A stretch of DNA of 64,000 nt from UBA1672 sp963977495 (GCA_963977495.1 CAXBOT010000005.1:1-64000); one strand, 5' to 3'; shown: positions 26,282 through 36,023, counted from the stretch's first letter. Program-made: numbers and translations. The notes: generated by a model from the letters alone, not told the origin.

Positions 26282-26566
26282 ATGAGGAAAATTAACATGA
26301 CAAAGTACTTCTTAACATTAGCAGCTCTTTTAGCTGGTTTCGCTCCTTTCGCTGTAACATCTGCACACGCAGAAGACACAGCACCAGAAGCTGCCATCGA
26401 AGCCGCTGCTGACACCGCAGTTGATGAAGCTGTTGAAACTGCAACTGATGCAAATGCAACAGAAACTGAAGCTGGCGAAGCGATTGATGCAACTGCTACT
26501 GATGTAGAAGCTGTTGAAGATGCCGCTGCTGCTGCAGAAGAGCCAACTGAAGAAGAAGCTCACTAA
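26282..26566 (+). CDS. Small secreted acidic Ala/Glu-rich protein
   Basis: This 94-residue protein has a signal peptide (YFLTLAALLAGFAPFAVTSAHA). The mature part of about 65 residues is almost only Ala, Glu, Asp, Thr and Val (DTAPEAAIEAAADTAVDEAV and similar), with no Cys, Trp, Lys or Arg. It is probably disordered or helical in the periplasm. Nothing identifies a function; candidate ideas are a metal or cation buffer, or a structural coat. AGGTGAG lies 8 bases before the ATG at 26282, and a strong terminator follows, so it looks like a separately controlled, well-translated gene. Confidence 0.75.
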   Translation: MRKINMTKYFLTLAALLAGFAPFAVTSAHAEDTAPEAAIEAAADTAVDEAVETATDANATETEAGEAIDATATDVEAVEDAAAAAEEPTEEEAH

Positions 26567-26587
26567 TCATTGATACTATTTCGAAGA

Positions 26588-26619
26588 AACTCGGTGCGCA
26601 TTATGCCACCGGGTTTTTT
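26588..26619 (+). terminator. Terminator after the acidic secreted protein
   Basis: A 9-bp stem with one wobble pair, AACTCGGTG/CACCGGGTT (26588-26596 with 26607-26615), is followed by six T. It lies 21 bases after the stop codon. Confidence 0.88.
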
Positions 26620-26654
26620 CATTTCAAAATCCAACATATAACACCGCGCCGCCC

Positions 26655-27374
26655 ATGTTTACAGTAACCATTCTCATCATCTTTTTTGCCTTTTTTGCAC
26701 AAAGCCTGCTTGGTTTTGGCGGCGGCCTCATCTGCATCCCCCTGCTCAGCCTCTTTATGCCTGTGCAAGATGTGGTGTCCATGGTGATGATTTACCAATT
26801 TTCTATGGGCTTGCTGATATTCTCAACCTTCAAGGATATCCAATGGCCGTTCATCATTAAAATGCTGCCTTCTATGATCCTTGGGGTTTGCTTGGGGATT
26901 GCGCTGCTCAACTACCTGCCCGGCGATGTGATGCGCGGTATTCTTGCGGGATATATCCTGTTGCATCTGGCGCGCAAACACACAAAATTTGACCCACTCG
27001 GCAAACTCATCAAATGGGGCGATGCACATTTGGCAGGCTTTGTTGGCGGTATGCTCAACGCGATGATTGGCGGCGGCGGACCGGCCTTTATTCTATATTT
27101 AAAGGATAAAGCCACGCTGTCCTCAACATTCCGCGCCAGCATCATTGCGGTACTTATGCTCTCGAATATTCCGCGCGTGATCGGCACAGTCGGCACAGGC
27201 CTTCTCACCACGGATTTATTTATCACCGGCATGTATGCCTATCCTGCCTTTTTACTGGCGCTGTATGCAGGGCAAAAATTACATAAGAAAATCCCACAGG
27301 ATAAGTTTTTCTTCGCCGTTGAACTCTTACTGGCGAGCTCCGCGACGTTGTTGATCATCAAGATTCTTCTTTAA
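26655..27374 (+). CDS. TauE/SafE family sulfite exporter-like protein
   Basis: This 239-residue inner-membrane protein has about seven to eight TM segments and the TauE/SafE signature FGGGLICIPLLSLFMPVQD near the N-terminus, repeated in the second half as GGMLNAMIGGGGPAFILYLK. This family exports organosulfur or sulfite-type anions, but substrates vary and none can be assigned. It stands alone between terminators and the rRNA methyltransferase gene. Confidence 0.87.
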   Translation: MFTVTILIIFFAFFAQSLLGFGGGLICIPLLSLFMPVQDVVSMVMIYQFSMGLLIFSTFKDIQWPFIIKMLPSMILGVCLGIALLNYLPGDVMRGILAGYILLHLARKHTKFDPLGKLIKWGDAHLAGFVGGMLNAMIGGGGPAFILYLKDKATLSSTFRASIIAVLMLSNIPRVIGTVGTGLLTTDLFITGMYAYPAFLLALYAGQKLHKKIPQDKFFFAVELLLASSATLLIIKILL

Positions 27375-27461
27375 CCTTAAGCCAACAAAATTCAGAGTAT
27401 TTATGTGTTACTGCCTTAAAGATATTGCACATTTCCTGCTTTTCCTATAAGAGTGCGCGTT

Positions 27462-28763
27462 ATGAAACCTGCATCCCGTATCCAAGCTATGCTCGAAATT
27501 TTGGAAAGCACGCAACGCGCGCGCGTTCCGCTCAATAAATGTGTCGGCGATTATATGCGCCCGCGCCGTTACATCGGTTCGAAAGACCGCAGCAATGTGG
27601 CCGAGCGTATCTATGCCATAACCCGCACACATGCGCGGCTCGGCTGGTGGCTGGAGCACACAAAAACCGAAGATACACCGCGCAACCGCGTTATTGCGTG
27701 GCTTGCCCTTGGTGAAGGCGCAGACGAAAAGCGTATTACCGATCTGTTTGACGGATCACAATATGCGCCGGAGCCCCTCCATGAGGCAGAATTAGAATTT
27801 ATCAATAAGCTGGCCGACCAGCCCTTAGAACATCCTGATATGTCCGATGCGATCAGAGCGGAATGCCCGCCTGAGCACGAGGCATCGCTGCGCGCCCTAT
27901 TCGGCGACGACTTTGCACAAGAAATGCGCGCGATGTTAGAGCCTGCAACGCTTGATTTACGAGTGAATACATTTTTGATGGATCGTGAAAACGCGATGCG
28001 CTCTTTGGAAAAAGACGGCGTTAAAACCACCGAAGCAACATTATGCCCGTGGGCATTACGGTGCGAGAACAAAGCGTTTCTTTCCCACACCAAAGCGTTC
28101 AAAAAAGGCTGGATCGAAATTCAAGATGAAGGCTCGCAGTTGATCGCATGGTTATGCGGCGCCGCGCCCGGTATGCAAGTGTTGGATTATTGCGCAGGCG
28201 CAGGCGGAAAAACCCTCGCATTAGCCGCCGCGATGGAGCGCAAAGGGCGCATTGTCGCCATGGATACCGACGAAAAAAGACTGGAAAACGGACGTAAACG
28301 CTATAAAAAAGCCGGATTGGCTGACATTATCGAAGTGCGCCCCTTGTCTGATGAGCGCCACAAAAAATGGCTCAAACGTCAAAAAGAAAAATTCGATATC
28401 GTACTGACCGATGTCCCCTGCAGCGGGAGCGGCACATGGCGACGCAACCCTGACACGCGCTGGCAAAATTATGGCCCCTCTTTGGAGGAGCTGACACTTA
28501 TGCAGGCCGATATTTTGGACAAAGCCGCGCGGAACGTCAAAGCAGGCGGTTATCTTGTTTATGCGACATGCTCTTTATTTCAGGAAGAAAACGAAGCGCA
28601 GATTGAAAAATTCTTAAAAGAGCATACAGAATTCACGGTTGAGCCGATCACAGCGGAGCAAGGCTTAGGCACACCGTTCATGCGTCTGACACCGCATCGT
28701 CACGGCACAGACGGATTTTTCACCGCCATATTGCAGAAAAACGCACCAACCGCAGAAGTCTAA
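27462..28763 (+). CDS. RsmB/NOP-type rRNA cytosine-C5 methyltransferase
   Basis: This 433-residue protein methylates C5 of a cytosine in rRNA, most likely as RsmB or a close relative. An NusB-like N-domain (RIQAMLEILESTQRAR) precedes the methyltransferase, which has SAM motif VLDYCAGAGGKTLALAAAME, motif IV DVPCSGSGTWRRNPDTRW and motif VI YATCSLFQEENE, so both catalytic Cys are present. The frame is open from a GTG at 27453, but ATG 27462 starts the usual MKPASRIQ. Confidence 0.93.
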   Translation: MKPASRIQAMLEILESTQRARVPLNKCVGDYMRPRRYIGSKDRSNVAERIYAITRTHARLGWWLEHTKTEDTPRNRVIAWLALGEGADEKRITDLFDGSQYAPEPLHEAELEFINKLADQPLEHPDMSDAIRAECPPEHEASLRALFGDDFAQEMRAMLEPATLDLRVNTFLMDRENAMRSLEKDGVKTTEATLCPWALRCENKAFLSHTKAFKKGWIEIQDEGSQLIAWLCGAAPGMQVLDYCAGAGGKTLALAAAMERKGRIVAMDTDEKRLENGRKRYKKAGLADIIEVRPLSDERHKKWLKRQKEKFDIVLTDVPCSGSGTWRRNPDTRWQNYGPSLEELTLMQADILDKAARNVKAGGYLVYATCSLFQEENEAQIEKFLKEHTEFTVEPITAEQGLGTPFMRLTPHRHGTDGFFTAILQKNAPTAEV

Positions 28764-28771
28764 TAGCGCGG

Positions 28772-29581
28772 CTAGTCGAGAACGACCTCTGCATTCATTT
28801 CGGGTATTTCATATAAATGAAGAAAACGCGCTTGGTTGCTTTCAAGAATCGCCTGAACGGCCTCTTTATTGTCTTTCACCACAACATCCACATAATCGGC
28901 AATATCATCGCCAGAATTGAAATCCGGACGAATTAAAACGGTGGTCATACCGCGATCCTTGGCGAATTTGAGGTTCTGCATCGTATCTTCGATCATTGCA
29001 TAACCAAATCCGCGTTGCGACGGATCAGCCGTCTCAGGAACGCCCAAAGCGTCCAAAACCGTATCATACATTTCAGGGCCGATATTCTTTCCCGCGCTAA
29101 CATCCCCTTTGGTCACAATCCCGCGATCATTAAACATATGGGCAAGTTGATTTTCCTGAAGGGAGTGGAACGTCCATTCCTTATTGCCATGGGTGGCAAT
29201 CGCAAGCTTTATGCCCAATGCCACAAGCTGCGTCATGCCGCGCTTCGGTGTTTTATCGGGGTTAAAAAATCCGTTATCTGTTGTGCTTTCAATCAAGTGC
29301 GCATATTGATCAGCGCGCAGCTTATCCATATCTGCGCCATGTTCTTTTTCAAAAACATCCAAAGAGCCACCGTATTTTTTCTTACTCTCCGCGAGTAAGA
29401 GCCGAACTTCCCAGTCCTGCATATCCGGTAATTGCTCCTGCACTGCCCGCACAGCCGCCATCTGGTGGTATTCATGAGCATTTTGCGGTTCAAGATAAAG
29501 TGTATTGTCATTATCAAACACAACGCCCTCAATCATATGCGGGCATAGATACGGACTATCTGGTGTGTAAAAATGGGTCAT
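28772..29581 (-). CDS. HAD-superfamily hydrolase
   Basis: This 269-residue protein has the HAD motif I as FDNDNTLYLE (Asp23 and Asp25), motif II as ATHGNKEW, and the acidic motif IV in YAMIEDTMQNLKFAKDRG. It is likely a cytosolic phosphatase; pyrimidine 5'-nucleotidase-like members have the same DNTLY signature, but the substrate is not certain. The N-terminus has an extra stretch, THFYTPDSPYLCPHMIEG, before motif I. AGAGGA lies just upstream of the ATG. It converges on the rRNA methyltransferase. Confidence 0.82.
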   Translation of the reverse strand: MTHFYTPDSPYLCPHMIEGVVFDNDNTLYLEPQNAHEYHQMAAVRAVQEQLPDMQDWEVRLLLAESKKKYGGSLDVFEKEHGADMDKLRADQYAHLIESTTDNGFFNPDKTPKRGMTQLVALGIKLAIATHGNKEWTFHSLQENQLAHMFNDRGIVTKGDVSAGKNIGPEMYDTVLDALGVPETADPSQRGFGYAMIEDTMQNLKFAKDRGMTTVLIRPDFNSGDDIADYVDVVVKDNKEAVQAILESNQARFLHLYEIPEMNAEVVLD

Positions 29582-29660
29582 ATCTTCCTCTGGTCAAACG
29601 CATGTGCGTTTTACCGCCTTCTTATGTCCTAACTTTATAGTAAAAAAGCTAAGAAAATAC

Positions 29661-29690
29661 AAAAAACCCGCCGAAATAATACGGCGGGCT
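29661..29690 (-). terminator. Terminator after metE
   Basis: A perfect 7-bp GC stem, CCCGCCG/CGGCGGG (29667-29673 with 29682-29688), is followed on the minus strand by a run of six T. It lies about 28 bases after metE. Confidence 0.9.
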
Positions 29691-29717
29691 TTGTAATTTT
29701 ATCTATGACTGCGTCAC

Positions 29718-32051
29718 TTACGCGGCTTTACTTGCCTTTGATTTTGCACGCATTTCCTTAGCGGCATCCACCATATTCTTCAATGATGTTTCCACTTCCG
29801 GCCATCCGCGTGTTTTCAAACCACAGTCAGGGTTCACCCAGATTTGACGCTCATCAAGGTTAACCTTAGCTTTTTCAAGCAGATCAACCATTTCACGCGT
29901 ATCAGGAACACGTGGTGAGTGAATGTCATAAACACCCGGTCCGATTTCATTTGGATATTTAAAGGCAACGAACGCCTCCAACAATTCCATTTGAGAGCGT
30001 GAACACTCGATAGAGATCACATCCGCGTCCATTGCCGCAATCGATTCGATCACGTCATTGAACTCTGAATAACACATATGTGTGTGGATTTGTGTTTCGT
30101 CTTCCACGCAACATGCTGTGATGCGGAAATCTTCAACCGCGTTATCAAGATACGCTTTCCAGTCATCCTTACGAAGTGGCAGACCTTCACGGAATGCAGC
30201 TTCATCGATCTGGATCATCTTGATACCAGCTTTTTCAAGGTCAGCCACTTCATCACGAATTGCAAATGCAATTTGCTTTGATGTCAGGCTGCGTGGCTGG
30301 TCATCACGAACAAAAGACCATTGTAGAATTGTGATCGGGCCTGTAAGCATCCCTTTCATAATTTTATCAGTTTGCTCTTGCGCATATTTAGACCATTCAA
30401 CCGTCATCGGTGTCGGACGTGACACATCACCGTAAATAATCGGTGGCTTCACACAACGTGAACCGTAAGATTGCACCCAACCGAATTTAGAGAATGCAAA
30501 TCCGCCCAGTTGCTCACCGAAATATTCAACCATGTCATTACGCTCTGGCTCACCATGCACAAGAACGTCAATATCGACTTTGTGCTGATAATCAACAACA
30601 GTGCGAATTTCCGCTTTCATGGCTTCTTTATATTCCGCATCGCTGATTTCGCCTTTTTTGAACGCAGCGCGTGCATTACGAATTTCCGCAGTTTGTGGGA
30701 ATGATCCGATTGTTGTTGTCGGATAAAGCGGCAAGTTCAAAGCAGCATGCTGAATTTTCTGACGCTGCGCAAATGGTGATTTACGCTCAGTCAATTCAGG
30801 TGTGATATTCGCAACGCGATTTTTCACAGCATCATCATGGATACGCTTTGACGTACGGCGATCTTCTTGAACAGCATCACTCGCAGAAATTTTTGCAGCA
30901 ATCGCATCGCGCCCTTCATTGGCACCTTTCGCAATAATCGCAATTTCTTCAATTTTCTGTGTTGCGTAAGCCATCCAGCTTTTCAACTCAGCGTCCATTT
31001 GTGTTTCACTGTCCAGATCAACCGGTGTGTGCAACAAAGATGAACTCGCAGCAACGAACACTTTGTCCGAACCAAGTTTAGCAACGGCTTTCTCGATCAA
31101 GTCCAATGATTTTGACAAATCATTTTTCCAGATGTTACGACCATCAACAACACCGATAGACAATGTCTTGTCACCGATTTTAGACAATGCTTCATCCAAA
31201 GCCGCTTCTGCATTATTCGCAGATGTGTTGGCCTGATTCGGGCCACGGCACAAATCAATATGCAACGCATCAACAGGCAAACCAAAGAACTGGTCGGCAT
31301 TGCCGCGCAATGTATCGAAATATGATGTCACGATAATGTTCAAACCCTCAGGCTTTTCAAGCGCATCATAAGCCGCCTTCACAACCGCTTGTCCGGTCGG
31401 ACATAGGTCAAGACAGAATACAGGCTCATCAATTTGAACCCACTGTGCTCCTTGCTCTGCGAGCTTGGCTAGAATTTCATTATAAACAGGAATAAGTTTT
31501 TTCGCTGTTTCTTCATGGCTGAAGTTTTCAGACTGGGCTTTACCCAAGAATACGAAACTGGCCGGACCAACAAGCATCGGGCGTGTTTCAATGCCTTGGT
31601 CTTTGGCTTCTTTATACTGATCGAACACTTTTGTGTTGGATAGTTTCGGCTCCATGCCTTCTTCGAATTCGGGAACAATATAGTGATAGTTTGTGTCATA
31701 CCACTTTGTCATTTCCATCGCTGTCACATCGACATCGCCTTGCTGACGACCGCGTGCCATTGCGAAATATGTATCAAGATCAACTTGACCACCATCCCAA
31801 TTATAACGCTCCGGGATCAGACCCAAAGTTGTGATCATATCAAGAACATGGTCATAGAATGAAAAGTCATTTGAAGGGATTTGGTTCAAACCCGCTTTTT
31901 GTTGTAATTTCCAGTTATGAGCGCGGAGCTCTTTACCAGCATTCAAAAGTTCGTCCTGAGAGCTTTTGCCCTTCCAATAGGCTTCAACAGCCTTTTTTAA
32001 CTGACGCATATCGCCGATACGCGGAAATCCTAAATTTGTTGCGAGAACCAT
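29718..32051 (-). CDS. metE: Cobalamin-independent methionine synthase
   Basis: MetE transfers a methyl group from 5-methyltetrahydropteroyl-triglutamate to homocysteine. The 777-residue protein has the N-terminal domain (NLGFPRIGDMRQLKKAVE) and the catalytic C-domain with the zinc ligands in HGEPERNDMVEYFG, HMCYSEFNDV, ECSRSQMELLEAF and VNPDCGLKTRGW. A GGAGG lies 5 bases before ATG 32051, so the longer frame from 32117 is rejected. metF lies 200 bases upstream on the same strand and supplies the methyl donor. Methionine limitation may control both, but I found no riboswitch consensus. Confidence 0.98.
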   Translation of the reverse strand: MVLATNLGFPRIGDMRQLKKAVEAYWKGKSSQDELLNAGKELRAHNWKLQQKAGLNQIPSNDFSFYDHVLDMITTLGLIPERYNWDGGQVDLDTYFAMARGRQQGDVDVTAMEMTKWYDTNYHYIVPEFEEGMEPKLSNTKVFDQYKEAKDQGIETRPMLVGPASFVFLGKAQSENFSHEETAKKLIPVYNEILAKLAEQGAQWVQIDEPVFCLDLCPTGQAVVKAAYDALEKPEGLNIIVTSYFDTLRGNADQFFGLPVDALHIDLCRGPNQANTSANNAEAALDEALSKIGDKTLSIGVVDGRNIWKNDLSKSLDLIEKAVAKLGSDKVFVAASSSLLHTPVDLDSETQMDAELKSWMAYATQKIEEIAIIAKGANEGRDAIAAKISASDAVQEDRRTSKRIHDDAVKNRVANITPELTERKSPFAQRQKIQHAALNLPLYPTTTIGSFPQTAEIRNARAAFKKGEISDAEYKEAMKAEIRTVVDYQHKVDIDVLVHGEPERNDMVEYFGEQLGGFAFSKFGWVQSYGSRCVKPPIIYGDVSRPTPMTVEWSKYAQEQTDKIMKGMLTGPITILQWSFVRDDQPRSLTSKQIAFAIRDEVADLEKAGIKMIQIDEAAFREGLPLRKDDWKAYLDNAVEDFRITACCVEDETQIHTHMCYSEFNDVIESIAAMDADVISIECSRSQMELLEAFVAFKYPNEIGPGVYDIHSPRVPDTREMVDLLEKAKVNLDERQIWVNPDCGLKTRGWPEVETSLKNMVDAAKEMRAKSKASKAA

Positions 32052-32060
32052 ATGTTCCTC
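32049..32060 (-). promoter_or_regulatory. GGAGG ribosome-binding site deciding the metE start
   Basis: The minus strand reads GGAGGAACATATG. The GGAGG is 5 bases before the ATG at 32051, and this selects the 777-residue start over the longer frame. Confidence 0.85.
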
Positions 32061-32250
32061 CATTACGGTGTATAAGTAAAATTCGCTCACAAAAGGGGAT
32101 AGAACGGTTAGAAACAAAGATCAAGAAAAAACGCATAAATAATATGCTGCATTGCCAAAAAACAGCATTATAGCCCCAAATAAAGGCAGGGCAACGGTTT
32201 GAGGGCTATTAAACCACATAAAAAATATGTAATTCGTGCCTTATTTTAGG

Positions 32251-33090
32251 TTAAGAAATCGCTTCAACAGCTTGCTTTGTAATGTCGGATTTATTGAGCG
32301 TGTAGTAATGAATATGCTCAACGCCGTTCTTCACAAGGTCTTGTGTTTGGGTCACCAACAGATCAATCGCAACCTTACGTGCCTCCTCAGGCTTATCTTC
32401 AAGACCTTCGAACTTTTCATGCATCCAATCGGGCACCGTTGCTTGACAACGTTTGGCAAAACCGCACATGGATTTGAAATCATGAACCGGTAACAATCCG
32501 GGGCTCATAATGGTTTTCACACCAGCCTTCTGACATTTTTCAGCGAAATTATAATACACGTCATTATCAAAGAAAAACTGTGTCAACGCGCGGTGCGCAC
32601 CGGCCTCGCACTTCATTTTAAGCGCATAAATATCATCATCCAACGATTTTGAATCAGGGTGCTTTTCAGGATATGCGCCAACGGAAATTTCAAATGGGTG
32701 ACGTGCCAACAATCCTTCTACGAAATCCGATGTATATTGAAAATAATCACCATCTGTATCCAAAGGCCACTGCAAATCCGACGGCATATCACCGCGCAAC
32801 GCCACAATATGCTTCACACCTTTTTCCCACAGGCCATCAACATATTCGTGCAAATCCTGTTTGGTGGTATTCAAAAACGTCAAATGCGAGCCAATCGGCA
32901 CGCTGGTCATGTCCATTTTCTTCTTGATGGTATCAATCGTACCATCCTTGGTTGACCCACCCGCGCCATAAGTCACTGTCATAAATTTAGGGTCTAACGC
33001 CACTAATTCGGGAACCGCTTCCCAAAGAGCTTGTCCGGATTTTTCTGTTTTCGGGGGGAAAAATTCAAAAGAAATAGTTGGCTTGCTCAC
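32251..33090 (-). CDS. metF: 5,10-methylenetetrahydrofolate reductase
   Basis: MetF reduces methylene-THF to 5-methyl-THF with FAD. The 279-residue protein opens MSKPTISFEFFPPKTEKSG, the family N-terminus, and holds FMTVTYGAGGSTKDGT, HIVALRGD and QFFFDNDVYYNF. The start is a GTG at 33090 with AAGGG about 9 bases upstream; the frame is open to 33162, but ATG 33135 has no ribosome-binding site and would add residues not in the family. It lies directly upstream of metE. Confidence 0.96.
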   Translation of the reverse strand: MSKPTISFEFFPPKTEKSGQALWEAVPELVALDPKFMTVTYGAGGSTKDGTIDTIKKKMDMTSVPIGSHLTFLNTTKQDLHEYVDGLWEKGVKHIVALRGDMPSDLQWPLDTDGDYFQYTSDFVEGLLARHPFEISVGAYPEKHPDSKSLDDDIYALKMKCEAGAHRALTQFFFDNDVYYNFAEKCQKAGVKTIMSPGLLPVHDFKSMCGFAKRCQATVPDWMHEKFEGLEDKPEEARKVAIDLLVTQTQDLVKNGVEHIHYYTLNKSDITKQAVEAIS

Positions 33091-33189
33091 GTGTAATAAC
33101 CCTTTTAATACGACTTTATTCAAACGAAACGGCATTACAGCATTATTCGTAAAAACGCACAATCCTTAAAATGACCGAAATCATGACGC

Positions 33190-34236
33190 CTAATCACAGG
33201 CAATACCGTTATATAAAACATCTGACGGATCATCGGAATCGTCTAACTTCTTTCTCCAAGCGTGCTGCGCTTTGTTTTCAAACGGCTCAATACGTTTCAC
33301 CGCAACACGTGACGAAGGATCATTATACTGCTTGGCGGCGATCACGTCGAAGAAGGCCGTATTTGAAACACCGCGCGCTTCTTGCGTTGCCCAATCATCC
33401 GCCCTCGGATGTTCAACCGCAACCCAGCCCGTCACGTTCGCCCACTGACATTCCGCATAGCCCAAAGGCCCGACATCAGATGTTGAGGTATAGAGCGTCG
33501 CGCCGTCCAAATCCCAAGGCGTTTGTACGCCATCTGCCTTTTGCGCACGCGCTGCGCTGCGTATGGCACTGACCTCACTGGTCGCCATTAAATCGCTATC
33601 TCTGTCGGCGTAACCGGCAATAATCTGTCCGCCGCTCTGTACGATCACAGAAACTGGCTTGTCGCTTTCCTCAAATATTCTGGCCACCGCGGCGGGAATA
33701 TCCGACGCATCTTTGTGATCGACAGAAATCATGCCCGCGCCGCGCGGTTTTTGCATATCATCGTGATACGGCGCATCGTTGAACCCCGCAATATTCGCCG
33801 TATCCTCAAACGTCGCGCCATAGGTCACCACAAAGCGTCCCTGCGCCAACAAACCTTCCTCAATCAAGCTACGTGACAATATTTCTTCCTTCGCATGACA
33901 CGCGGGGCAGCTTTCACCGCTGGATGAAAACAGCACCACATGATCCGCCGTTTCGGGGGTGGCGCGTAAGAAATCTTTCAAGGCCGTAATCGTTTCAGGA
34001 TTCATCGCCTGATCTTCGGCATGCGCGCTGCCCATACCTGTTGCCAGAACAGCGTTGGCCTCAAGATCACCAATCGCGGTTAATGTGCCACTGTTCAAAT
34101 CATAAACATGGATAGAGCTACCAAACGGCCCGCCGCGATCCGCCCTCACATTCTCAACGGCAAACCGATCCGTTTCATCGAGTAACTCTTTCAAAATATC
34201 TGCAGGCAAACGATCCAATAAATGTGACATAGCCAT
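33190..34236 (-). CDS. Tandem cytidine-deaminase-fold protein
   Basis: This 348-residue cytosolic protein appears to contain two deaminase-fold halves. The first has the zinc motif HAEDQAMN followed by SSSGESCPACHAKEEIL, the H-A-E plus C-x2-C pattern of cytidine/guanine-type deaminases. The second half has a related layout (TSEVSAIRSAARAQ then TSTSDVGPLGYAEC) but lacks the paired Cys, so it is probably inactive. The substrate could be a nucleoside, a base or an RNA; this cannot be decided here. It lies 100 bases upstream of metF and divergent from guaA, and the context suggests purine or one-carbon metabolism only weakly. Confidence 0.72.
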   Translation of the reverse strand: MAMSHLLDRLPADILKELLDETDRFAVENVRADRGGPFGSSIHVYDLNSGTLTAIGDLEANAVLATGMGSAHAEDQAMNPETITALKDFLRATPETADHVVLFSSSGESCPACHAKEEILSRSLIEEGLLAQGRFVVTYGATFEDTANIAGFNDAPYHDDMQKPRGAGMISVDHKDASDIPAAVARIFEESDKPVSVIVQSGGQIIAGYADRDSDLMATSEVSAIRSAARAQKADGVQTPWDLDGATLYTSTSDVGPLGYAECQWANVTGWVAVEHPRADDWATQEARGVSNTAFFDVIAAKQYNDPSSRVAVKRIEPFENKAQHAWRKKLDDSDDPSDVLYNGIACD

Positions 34237-34416
34237 ACTCCGTTTTTAAAACTGAATAGTTCATATCATGTGCAATTTTCACGTGTCAAACAGGCTTATT
34301 CCCATAAAAAACAATAAAACGTATCATTTAGGGGCTTCAAGCCCACGCGATTCCGCGCTACAAAGGATCGTAATTCTATCAAGCACATCTAATAGACTAG
34401 ACGGGTAAAAACGACC

Positions 34417-36021
34417 ATGACACAGGCACAAGAAATTCAGGCACCAACAGCCGGCATCAATCACGATCAAATCCTAATTCTGGATTTTGGCTCACAAGTC
34501 ACGCAACTGATCGCCCGACGTCTGCGCGAAAGCGGTGTCTACTGTGAAATATGGCCCTTTAACCAAGCCCCCGCTGATAAGGTCAAAGCCTATAACCCAA
34601 AGGGAATCATCCTTGCGGGCGGCCCATGCAGCGTGCTTGACGATGATGCCCCCGCCGCGCCTGATATTGTTTTTGATCTTGGTGTGCCTGTCTTCGGTAT
34701 TTGCTATGGCCAACAAACCATGGTCAAACAACTGGGCGGTGTGGTCGAAGGTGAACAAAGCCGTGAATTTGGCCGCGCCTTTGTTGACGTGCTGGATCAC
34801 TCCGACATCACCACAAATGTTTGGGATAAAGGCGCGCATGAGCAAGTCTGGATGAGCCACGGCGACCACGTTGCCAGCTTGCCTGACGGGTTCGAGGTTG
34901 TCGCAAAATCAGATGGTGCGCCCTATGCCTTTATCGCCGATAAAAAACGCAAATTCTATGGCGTGCAATTCCACCCCGAAGTGGTGCACACCCTCCATGG
35001 TGCGGATTTGCTCAAGAACTTCACACATAATGTCTGCGGCTGCGCCGGTGATTGGACGATGGCGGCTTTCCGTGAGGAACAAATCGCCAAAATCCGCACC
35101 CAGGTCGGTGATGAGAAAGTCATTTGCGGCCTGTCAGGCGGTGTTGACAGCTCGGTCACCGCGATCCTTATTCACGAAGCCATAGGCGATCAACTCACTT
35201 GTATTTATGTTGATACAGGCTTGATGCGCGCAGGCGAAAGCGAACAAGTGGTGGATTTATTCCGCAACCATTACAACATCCCCCTTATCCATGAAAATGC
35301 CTCTGAAAAATTCCTCAGCGGGTTAGAGGGGATCAGCGACCCTGAAATCAAACGCAAAGTCATTGGCGGGTTGTTTATCGACGTATTTGACGCATGCTCT
35401 GCCCGCGTGGCAAAGGGCGGTTCCCCCGCAAAATTCCTCGCGCAAGGCACGCTCTATCCCGATGTGATTGAAAGTGTGAGCTTTAAAGGCGGGCCAAGCG
35501 AGACAATCAAAAGCCACCATAATGTCGGTGGACTACCCGATGATATGGATCTGCAACTGGTTGAACCGATGCGCGAATTATTCAAGGATGAAGTGCGCGC
35601 ATTGGGGCGTGAGCTTGGTATGCCCGAAGATTTCATCCGCCGCCACCCCTTCCCGGGGCCGGGCTTGGCGATCAGAATCCCCGGTGAAATCACGCAAGAG
35701 AAAATCGATATCCTGCGTAAGGCCGACACCGCCTATCTGGATGAAATTCGCAAGGCCGGTTTATATGATAAAATCTGGCAAGCCTTCGCGGTCTTGCTGC
35801 CTGTGAAAACCGTCGGTGTGATGGGTGATGCCAGAACCTATGATTACGTCTGTGCGCTGCGCGCGGTCACCTCAACCGATGGCATGACGGCAGATTACTA
35901 TCCGTTTGAACATGAATTTTTGGGACGCGTCAGCACGCGCATCATCAACGAAGTCCACGGCATCAACCGCGTCGTCTATGACATCACCTCAAAACCACCA
36001 GGCACGATTGAGTGGGAGTAA
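34417..36021 (+). CDS. guaA: GMP synthase (glutamine-hydrolysing)
   Basis: GuaA aminates XMP to GMP. The 534-residue protein has the class I glutaminase domain with FGICYGQQTM (nucleophilic Cys) and FHPEVVHTLHG, then the PP-loop ATP pyrophosphatase SGGVDSSVTAILIHEA, and the C-terminal dimer domain ending KPPGTIEWE. It is slightly longer at the N-terminus (TQAQEIQAPTAGINHDQI) than many relatives. No guaB-guaA operon: the two are separated by 8 kb. Confidence 0.99.
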   Translation: MTQAQEIQAPTAGINHDQILILDFGSQVTQLIARRLRESGVYCEIWPFNQAPADKVKAYNPKGIILAGGPCSVLDDDAPAAPDIVFDLGVPVFGICYGQQTMVKQLGGVVEGEQSREFGRAFVDVLDHSDITTNVWDKGAHEQVWMSHGDHVASLPDGFEVVAKSDGAPYAFIADKKRKFYGVQFHPEVVHTLHGADLLKNFTHNVCGCAGDWTMAAFREEQIAKIRTQVGDEKVICGLSGGVDSSVTAILIHEAIGDQLTCIYVDTGLMRAGESEQVVDLFRNHYNIPLIHENASEKFLSGLEGISDPEIKRKVIGGLFIDVFDACSARVAKGGSPAKFLAQGTLYPDVIESVSFKGGPSETIKSHHNVGGLPDDMDLQLVEPMRELFKDEVRALGRELGMPEDFIRRHPFPGPGLAIRIPGEITQEKIDILRKADTAYLDEIRKAGLYDKIWQAFAVLLPVKTVGVMGDARTYDYVCALRAVTSTDGMTADYYPFEHEFLGRVSTRIINEVHGINRVVYDITSKPPGTIEWE

Positions 36022-36023
36022 AA

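Noticed and set aside
32052..32250. SAM or cobalamin riboswitch before metE
   Set aside because: No consensus core was found by eye in the 200-base gap; only a weak stem is present.
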